Notes under the pieces: model-generated | The model's database searches: none | Told to the model about the DNA's origin: nothing | Seen by the model: the letters and a program-made list of their open reading frames with translations, nothing else | Translations under genes and position numbers: made by a program | Part shown: in pieces, positions 57,948 to 64,000 of the stretch | How positions within the stretch are numbered: the stretch's first letter is position 1 | Layout: each line of letters opens with the position of its first letter | NCBI GenBank assembly: GCA_003439945.1 | Contig: QVRM01006604.1 | Span: forward strand, 94,706-158,705 | Source: Dermanyssus gallinae | Taxonomy: Eukaryota; Arthropoda; Arachnida; Mesostigmata; Dermanyssidae | Length of the DNA stretch: 64,000 nucleotides | Direction: 5' to 3'

Positions 57948-58109
57948 GTCGGCTTGCCAAGCTTTGCAGCAGCAGCAGAGTCTTTCATACACGCAAGCCA
58001 CTCATACATTTGTTCGGCGTGCATCTGTTTAATGGCGTGATGGTAATACATGAGAGGAGAAAGCATTAAAGTGATGCCGCAAGAAGTAACGGATCCACGG
58101 GTAAAATTG

Positions 58110-58167
<58 letters not shown>

Positions 58168-58193
58168 CAATTTTACCCGTGGATCCGTTCTGC

Positions 58194-58288
58194 CATCTGC
58201 CAAGATTTCAGAAGGCCTGGGTTTGAGACCCAGACCGGCCACTCTTAAATTGGTTTTCATGGTTTCAAATTTAGCCCTACGGAAAAAA

Positions 58289-58290
<2 letters not shown>
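58194..58290 (+). mobile_element. tRNA-derived SINE, copy 3 (lacks the A box)
   Basis: The plus strand starts at CATCTGCCAAGATTTCAGAA, keeps a B box GGTTTGAGACC and the shared CCACTCTTAAATTGGTTTTC tail, and ends GGAAAAAAAG before the TA tract. Confidence 0.75.
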
Positions 58291-58326
<36 letters not shown>

Positions 58327-58328
<2 letters not shown>

Positions 58329-58449
58329 TTTTTTCCGTAAGGCTAAAATTGAAACCATGAAAACCAATTTAAGAGTGGCCGGTCTGGGTCTCAAACCCAG
58401 GCCTTCTGAAATCTTGGCAGATGCTTTGCCACTAAGCCATCTTGCTCGG
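58327..58449 (-). mobile_element. tRNA-derived SINE, copy 4 (complete head)
   Basis: The minus strand reads CCGAGCAAGATGGCTTAGTG with both boxes and the same body as copy 3, from which it differs at only a few positions. The two copies are head-outward around a TA tract, an inverted pair far more alike than copies 1 and 2. Confidence 0.8.
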
Positions 58450-58870
58450 TGCGGATGTGTGCGGATCAAACGGCGAAATCCTGTGAAGTTACTCCCGCAC
58501 TTGGATGTGCGGCATTGCTGCACGGAAACGACATTTGCTTAGTGCATAAGCAAACCGAAAGCGTCTGGAGCTTGATGATTAGAGAGCCATGACAGTGTGT
58601 GAAATCATCTCTCGGTAGCAAACGTTGCTCAGTTTCATAAGTTCATTACCACATACTACATAAAGAGAGTTATATTTTTTGCTGGTATCTGTAGTAAAGC
58701 GCTTTGTGTATTGGATCGTTGGGTGTAACTTGCCGGTGGAAAAGAATTTATTAAGCTAAGCTAACCTATTGTGATCGGTTGCGTAGGCTAGTCGCAACAG
58801 ACAATATTAAACACGAAAAGATAGCTGATTTCTGCACACCTTGTTTCGGCGGGACGAGGGCTATAGTTGA

Positions 58871-59363
58871 TACATTTTGTCTGAGCTAACCTGATCGGTC
58901 GACCCGGGTGTTAAAATAAACCCCACCAGGTTATTAACTATTCGGCCTTGTTTACACCTGTCTCACATGTTGCGTTATCATAAGCACTCGGGAGCTACGC
59001 GTTTTATCTAAGTACGCTGTTTGCCGCATAAAATGCCTCTGTTAGGAGAGCAATGCCCTTTATATTTACTCACATTTGTATTTACGGGGGTCAGTCTATG
59101 AAGCACTGTGAAAAACAGTTCCGTGGACGTTAAAGTTTGGCTGAGGGTCAGCCCGAAAACTTTACTTTACTATATTTACTAAGCGTATCGGTGCCAGATC
59201 TCGGAAAGGCCCATCCGTTTGCGGCTGCTCGGTGGTTGCCTAGTGGCCTGCTTGTTTTACATTGCAGCATGTAAGATCTTGATAATAGGCCAACGCGCCG
59301 AAGATCCTATTCAGCTGCCACAACAAACACACAGACACTTTTCTCTCGGAATAGACTGAGATG
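58871..59363. repeat. Right arm of the 1.9 kb palindrome
   Basis: It begins TACATTTTGTCTGAGCTAAC and ends AATAGACTGAGATG, mirroring 57456-57947. Outside the arms the flanks differ at once (TTGGGCAC right; reverse complement of left GAGAATCG). Confidence 0.9.
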
Positions 59364-59566
59364 TTGGGCACAATGAGGGGCTGCCTCGAGGATAAGCTCG
59401 ACTGGTAGCGCTCCCCACAAGCCCTAGTGTTGATAGTTAATAACATCTCGCTGTAACACTTAAATGTCATTTTAATAAATATGTTATATGTTGATTCATT
59501 GGTTGCCACTATGTCGCGAATAAAATCCTGCCTTTGCAAATGCCACGATGGTTATTTACTTACATG

Positions 59567-59569
<3 letters not shown>

Positions 59570-59601
<32 letters not shown>
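59570..59601. repeat. (TA)n microsatellite next to an FN3 exon
   Basis: It lies 26 bases downstream (in gene sense) of the donor of exon 59902-59627. Another TA tract at 59917-59937 sits just upstream of its acceptor. Confidence 0.9.
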
Positions 59602-59603
<2 letters not shown>

Positions 59604-59626
59604 CGCTAAGAAGGTGGTACACTTAC

Positions 59627-59902
59627 GTCCAGGCCCTGTGTAGAATTCTTCATAGAGATATTTTCTATCCTTGCCACACCGGTAGTAAGCGCGAAAGGCG
59701 AACGTTGTCCACAGCTCTACCCCCTTAATCTCAATCACACGAGTACCGCTCGTGATTGGGCCTTCGCTAATCAACCCATAGTGAGTCAATGCTATATAGT
59801 AAACACTGTACTCATCGTCTTTGTGGCACACGTAAACGGGAAATAGTACAGTCACCGTCGCCGAATCGTTATAAGGTATAGACGTAAATCCCAGGTACGG
59901 CT
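59627..59902 (-). CDS. FN3-like domain exon (type I, single exon) of minus-strand gene
   Basis: On the minus strand the acceptor ATTCATAATTTCAG precedes 59902 and the donor GGAC|GTAAGT follows 59627. The length is 276 nt, phase 1 to phase 1, 91-92 codons, no stop: identical length and phases to exon 4073-4348. It reads EPYLGFTSIPYNDSATVTVL, DDEYSVYYIALTHYG and WTTFAFRAYYRCGKD, ending FYTGPG. The end matches DTGPGG of exon 26254-26514. Sequon NDS is present. The opening EPYLGFTSIP resembles EPKGVLEVEL of exon 7342-7517. The next domain downstream is type II, the same order as on the plus strand. Confidence 0.8.
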
Positions 59903-60109
59903 CTGAAATTATGAATATATATATATATATATATATAGTCACGGTGTCATGCAGATGTGTTATACAAACAATATATATATTTCGCAATCACTCTGCACCA
60001 CATTCGAATGGTACAAAACAACAGTTGTTATTATATTTATATAATTTCAACGCTTCAGCGACCGTTCCACCAGGCAGGAAAAAGTGCAAAGACCGCCGAT
60101 GCGTCTGAC

Positions 60110-60755
60110 AGCTCCATGACTAACTAACGCATTCAAATGCACACTTCATGGCGATAAAATGGATACTATAGTTTTGGTAATGCGAGTCGTGATTGCGGAG
60201 TAATCAAGATTTCTTTGACGCGTATGCCAAAATTGAGTGCAAGTACAAATGGCCTACTAAGACAAATCACGCGTTACAGGTCTAGTCTCGACATACCTGT
60301 TAAAGAAATTTTCATTATTCTGCAGTCACTTGCAATTCCGTAAATTCAGTACCAGACACGAAATGCGCATTTGCTTAAATATGTAAGTTTTTAGCATTGC
60401 GTGTGTGTGAATAGTTCGTTGGTACTGATTTTGAGGTATTTGGCGTAGACGCTAACAAAATAACATTATTATTTGCAAATTATCTTTTAAACGACCATGT
60501 CGCATCTTTTGTCCGGCGTTATATGTTTTTCGGTGGAAGCAGAAATTTTTCACGAACACCACGATGTGCTTTCTGTATAGAAAGACTGGTTGTCTCGCAA
60601 TTTCGTGTATGTCGAGCAACAACAGAGGCGTAATTTTAGTAATATCACTCTCACTCCGAAATAAGACTTCTCAGAGACCATGCTCCACTAAAAAAATGTT
60701 TATTTTATAGGGCTCTACAATTCCCTATTGCGCTGTAAATCTTTCTGGGAGACCC
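60110..60755. mobile_element. Long-inverted-repeat MITE, copy 5
   Basis: It holds the family words GAGTCGTGATTGCGGAGTAA, AGTGCAAGTACAAATGGCC, CGACCATGTCGCATCTTTTG, AGACTGGTTGTCTCGCAATT, ACTCTCACTCCGAAATAAGA and GGGCTCTACAATTCCCTATT. It is missing most of the left arm. The boundaries are approximate. Confidence 0.6.
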
Positions 60756-60954
60756 AGGCTAGTACATATGCATATATATGACCCAATATTTATTTTTATA
60801 TTAGAATCGTTCTCCATTAATTCAAAGATCGTCTTTGACAGACGATACTTAGCTAGGTTCTGGCTTTGGCATAGTACGGTACATTAGAAGGAGCCTCTCA
60901 AAAACCGGTCCTAATACTTGACCAGTTCATCTCGATGAATTCGCAGGCGGCCAT

Positions 60955-61105
60955 ATTACTGAGCATATGACCACATTAATGAGTGTATGACCTTATTACT
61001 GAGCATATGACCACATTAATGAGTGTATGACCTTATTACTGAGCATATGACCACATTACTGAGTGTGTGATCTTACAACTGAGCATATGACCACATTACT
61101 AAGTC
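60955..61105. repeat. Minisatellite, 40 bp unit made of two 20 bp halves
   Basis: About 3.7 copies of a unit of the form ATTACTGAGCATATGACCAC plus ATTAATGAGTGTATGACCTT. The two halves are themselves related (GAGCATATGACC against GAGTGTATGACC), so the array is a 20 bp repeat with a 40 bp higher-order period. Confidence 0.9.
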
Positions 61106-61152
61106 TGTACCAATATAATTTATTTATGAAAGCTCGATGCCGAGGTAAATGT

Positions 61153-61404
61153 ATTAGGTTGTTCAACGGGTCCGTTACGAAAATTGCGTGTGCTTTTTTG
61201 TTTACATGGTAAGAGCAGGCCTGCGCTGTATTATACCATGGAACTCCTTCGAATTTCTAACTCACGCGAACTGTAACGCTCGAGTGAAGATGGCCGTGTT
61301 AAATGAGCATTTTTGGCAATGTATGCTATTTTATTTGTGGAAAGGAGAGAATGCAACCCAAGTCGTAGCTAACATACATATGCTGTTCAATCGTTATCGC
61401 GACT
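61153..61404 (+). pseudogene. 5' end and transposase start of a second mariner
   Basis: Starting TTAGGTTGTTCAACGGGTCC, the plus strand encodes VKMAVLNEHFWQCMLFYLW and then KGENATQVVANIHMLF, the first helices of a mariner transposase DNA-binding region (compare the HxxxCxLFxxxKGxNAT pattern). It is cut at about 61405 by the other mariner. Only about 40 residues remain. Confidence 0.6.
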
Positions 61405-62701
61405 TTTGTGTTTTTTCAAAAATTATTCATTTATTCATGAATATCTATTTTGTCCCCTTTAAAGTAATCCCCATGAGATATTATACACTTATGCCAACGG
61501 TTTTTCCAATCTTCGAAGCACTTCAAAAAACCATTTTTTTTAATCTTGTTCAGCTCCTCCTTCGATGCCGTCTTTATCTCGTCAAGCGTAGCGTAACGTC
61601 GTCCTTTCATGGGCCTCTTCAGTTTAGGGAACACGAAAAAGTCACAGGGGGCCAGATCTGGGGAATACGGTGGCTGCGGCATCATTAGTGTGTTGTTTTT
61701 GGCCAAAAACTCGCGCACAAGCAACGATGTGTGAGCAGGGGCGTTATCGTGGTGCAAAAGCCAATTTTTGTTCTTCCACAAATCCGGGCGTTTCTGGCGG
61801 ATTGCTTCGCGCAAATTGCGCATAACTTGCAGGTAATATTCCTTATTGACCGTTCTACCCTGTGGCAAGAAACTCATGATGCACCACGCCCCTGCAATCG
61901 AAGAAAACTGTCAGCAAAACTTTCACATTCGACCGAACTTGGCGCGCTTTTTTCGGTCTTGGTTCGTGCGGCAGCTTCCATTGAGATGATTGAGCTTTGG
62001 TTTCCACGTCATAACCATAAACCCACGATTCGTCACCAGTTATGACCCTCTGGAGCAAATTTGGGTCGTCGCGGACAGAGTCCAACATCTCATTAGCAAT
62101 GTTCATGCGATGCTGTTTTTGGTCGCAATTGAGCAATTTTGGTACGAATTTCGCGGCGACCCGTCTCATGCCCAAATCATTGATAAAAATCGAATGGCAC
62201 GAGCCAATCTATATGTTTAGGTCCTCAGCAACTTTTCTAACGGTGATTCGACGATTGGCCAATACCATTTTCTCCACTTCATTAATTTTTTCGTCTGTTG
62301 TTGAAGTGCTCGGGCGTCCGGCACGCTCTTCGTCGTTCACATCTTCTCGGCCTTCTGAGAACATTTTGTACCACCGATAAACGTTGCTTCGGTCCAAGGT
62401 AGCTTCTCCGTATGCCACAGTCAACATTCGGAATGCATCCGCGCACTTAATTTCGTTTTTCACACAAAATTTGATACAGGTTCTTTGATCCATTTTTTTG
62501 AATAGGTAAAAATCGAAGACGATCCAAAACACGTGCAAGCAAAGCAGCTGTCAACAATTAAGTGAATATTCAAAATGGCCGAGCTTGTCGGCATAAGTGA
62601 GAGACATGAGTAACAACATAACGCCACAAAAAAATCGAAATTCGAATATACGTAACCCGCGAAAATTTTTCCCCCCGCGATACTTTTTGAACACACCTCG
62701 T
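61405..62701 (-). mobile_element. Mariner element, nearly full length
   Basis: About 1.3 kb, the usual mariner size. The 5' end on the minus strand reads TACGAGGTGTGTTCAAAAAG (62701-62682). The opposite end near 61405-61430 (GTGTTTTTTCAAAAATTATT) matches it only loosely, so the far terminal repeat is worn or truncated. It lies inside the fragment of another mariner. Confidence 0.75.
61431..62493 (-). pseudogene. Mariner transposase with one stop and one frameshift
   Basis: I start it at MDQRTCIKFCVKNEIK (62493); the frame continues upstream without mariner features. A helix-turn-helix region includes SNVYRWYKMFSEGREDV and EERAGRPSTS. A TAG at 62211-62209 interrupts the frame near the middle of the DNA-binding part, and one frameshift lies between 61877 and 61855. 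The catalytic triad is intact: ITGDESWVYGYD (62033), LLHHDNAPAH (61748) and YSPDLAPCDFF, with 34 residues between the last two Asp (DD34D). The length, about 350 residues, is normal for the family, which cuts and pastes at TA. With only two breaks it is among the younger insertions here. Confidence 0.85.
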
Positions 62702-64000
62702 ATGTAAAGTGTATGGCGGAGAGACAGTAACAGATCCAGGGATAACAGGGATCCAGTGGCGCTGCTGACCATCTTGTAAGTCACTTGTCGCACGCTGTGA
62801 ACCCTACAACTATGACTAATGTGTCCTGAGTTCCCGCACTTTCAAGTCTGTAGGGAACCGTGTGCGATCGCTCCTGTAGCCAGTGGTATCGCTGCCACCG
62901 GCCCCGTCCCAGGAATATGGTTGGTCCACTGCAGCCGTATGCCGCGGCGAACTTCGCCCCTCGGCTTCTCTCATTTAGCCCAGCTTGACGGCCAATATTT
63001 TGGAACCTACTGCATCTGGGGTAATCTGGGACATTTTGAAACCTAAATCCATACTCCGCACGACACCTGGTAAGTACATGTCATTTGACTTCCTGCGTCG
63101 ACAACGGTAGCTGCAGCTCTAACGCTTCTAGCCGCCAGGCGTATCCACCAACAGATTCACCCCTCTGCTGCCCACACGCACAAATTTCCTTTAGGGGGCA
63201 ATGTTGTCCGCCTTAGGACTGAACGCGTCTATGAACCCGCCACTTATCGTAGTCACGACACCTGTATCCATGGGCCGCGTGCCACGTTCGGGCTTCTCCG
63301 CACATCTTAGCAGACATCACGCGGTTTGCGTGCGTACAGGACTACTGTCCAATCTTCATCGCGAGCTAAACATTTGAATCCAATCGCTGGCGCTAGAAGA
63401 CCTTTTGCCCTATAATACGATTCCACTTGGCTGCAATGCATCAACAACTACTTTAGATCTCGCGGCCATCACTTGTGTCGCCGCACTTGTCGGCGGTAGT
63501 TGCGGTTGGTTGTGGCGGCCTCTGGGGTTCTGTTTTCAACACCTTTTTCAATACATACCTTTAAAACTCTTCCTCCTATTTCTGAAAAATGCCGGTAGGC
63601 ATTTGCCGCCACCTCCTGCATTAGCTTTGGCAGAGCACCAACCGTATCCTCAAGTGACATTTTGTCCTCCTGACTCCTCCATTTTGTCCTGATTGCATTT
63701 ATGGCTACCACACTACCGGATATCAACAAAAAATCACTGAGGGACTTTCTTCAGACGTTATGCTGCTCCAAGCCTAACACGAACCTACGCTAAGCTCGTA
63801 AGCCACCAGGCTCCCGCTCCCGTTAAGACAAACTGAGGTTCCCACTTCTCTAATTCTTCCGCCCGCTTCTACTGGTTCTGTTGACTGCTCGAATATTGTA
63901 GAGACACAACAAAGAACCATATAGAGGAGAAAGGAGAACGTTACCAACGCCAAGGAGATCAACTGATACTAATATATTTTTTTATTGGAGGAAGGCTAAA
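62702..64000. other. No supported gene; one unassigned frame on the minus strand
   Basis: The frame 63729-63469 on the minus strand (MSLEDTVGALPKLMQEVAAN and onward, basic C-terminus NRNYRRQVRRHK) could be the start of a transposon Gag-like protein but has no diagnostic motif. A hydrophobic frame at 63962-63774 starts with TTG, not ATG. I see no FN3 exon of the minus-strand gene here. Confidence 0.35.

Larger units (their letters stand above)
57948..58870. other. Palindrome loop holding two smaller TA-centred palindromes
   Basis: The 923 base loop contains (1) 58089-58188, arms ACGGATCCACGGGTAAAATT... around TA 58112-58165; and (2) 58194-58423, where two SINE copies face each other around TA 58291-58326. 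The remainder (58450-58870) is unassigned. Confidence 0.85.

Noticed and set aside
60955..61105. CRISPR-like regular repeats
   Set aside because: Units are contiguous without unique spacers, and the context is eukaryotic; it is a minisatellite.
61188..61688. A single 166-codon plus-strand protein
   Set aside because: Its first part is an older mariner start; the rest is the antisense of the younger mariner transposase.
63774..63962. Hydrophobic N-terminus resembling a signal-peptide exon for the minus-strand FN3 gene
   Set aside because: The frame begins with TTG, no upstream ATG is present, the only ATG lies late in the hydrophobic run, and no good donor in the needed phase follows.

Overview
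The window looks like intron-rich, transposon-packed arthropod nuclear DNA. A chelicerate (tick-like) source is my inference, from the mix of mag-like Ty3, mariner, R1-, I- and CR1/jockey-like elements, tRNA-derived SINEs and long TA tracts; nothing seen is diagnostic. No prokaryotic, organellar or RNA gene was found.

The host content is hidden in short exons, most without their own ATG, recognised by splice sites, a strict phase pattern and the fibronectin type III (FN3) pattern of their translations. On the plus strand, nine exons between 4073 and 31882 (4073-4348, 6045-6356, 7342-7517, 13287-13428, 14155-14324, 16671-16809, 17027-17190, 26254-26514, 27108-27280) and 31753-31882 encode an array of FN3-like domains. 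On the minus strand, exons 59902-59627, 56569-56406 and 55411-55264 encode the same two kinds of domain. The two genes, or two arms of one duplicated locus, converge. Type I domains sit in one exon (phase 1 to 1). Type II domains are split by a phase 0 intron (1 to 0, then 0 to 1) before the last strands. N-glycosylation sequons are common, so the products are probably extracellular. Neither gene has its first exon here, and no membrane anchor was found.

Almost everything else is mobile DNA. Layout: decayed LINE (1-1760); long-inverted-repeat MITE and SINE (2756-3726); first FN3 exons (4073-7517); a mag-like LTR retrotransposon with target duplication inside an intron (8547-12887); FN3 exons with MITEs and a LINE tail (13287-17190); a LINE with a Cys/His tail (17673-21835); LINE scraps (22477-26060); FN3 exons around another LINE (26254-31882); LINEs in minus orientation (33100-38350); a gene-poor stretch (38900-43260); a cluster of MITE copies (44060-46370); an I-like, a second and an R1-like LINE back to back (46428-54965); minus-strand FN3 exons (55264-59902) interleaved with a 1.9 kb near-perfect palindrome; a MITE, a minisatellite, and a mariner inserted in another mariner head (60110-62701). 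Every transposon gene seen carries at least one break.
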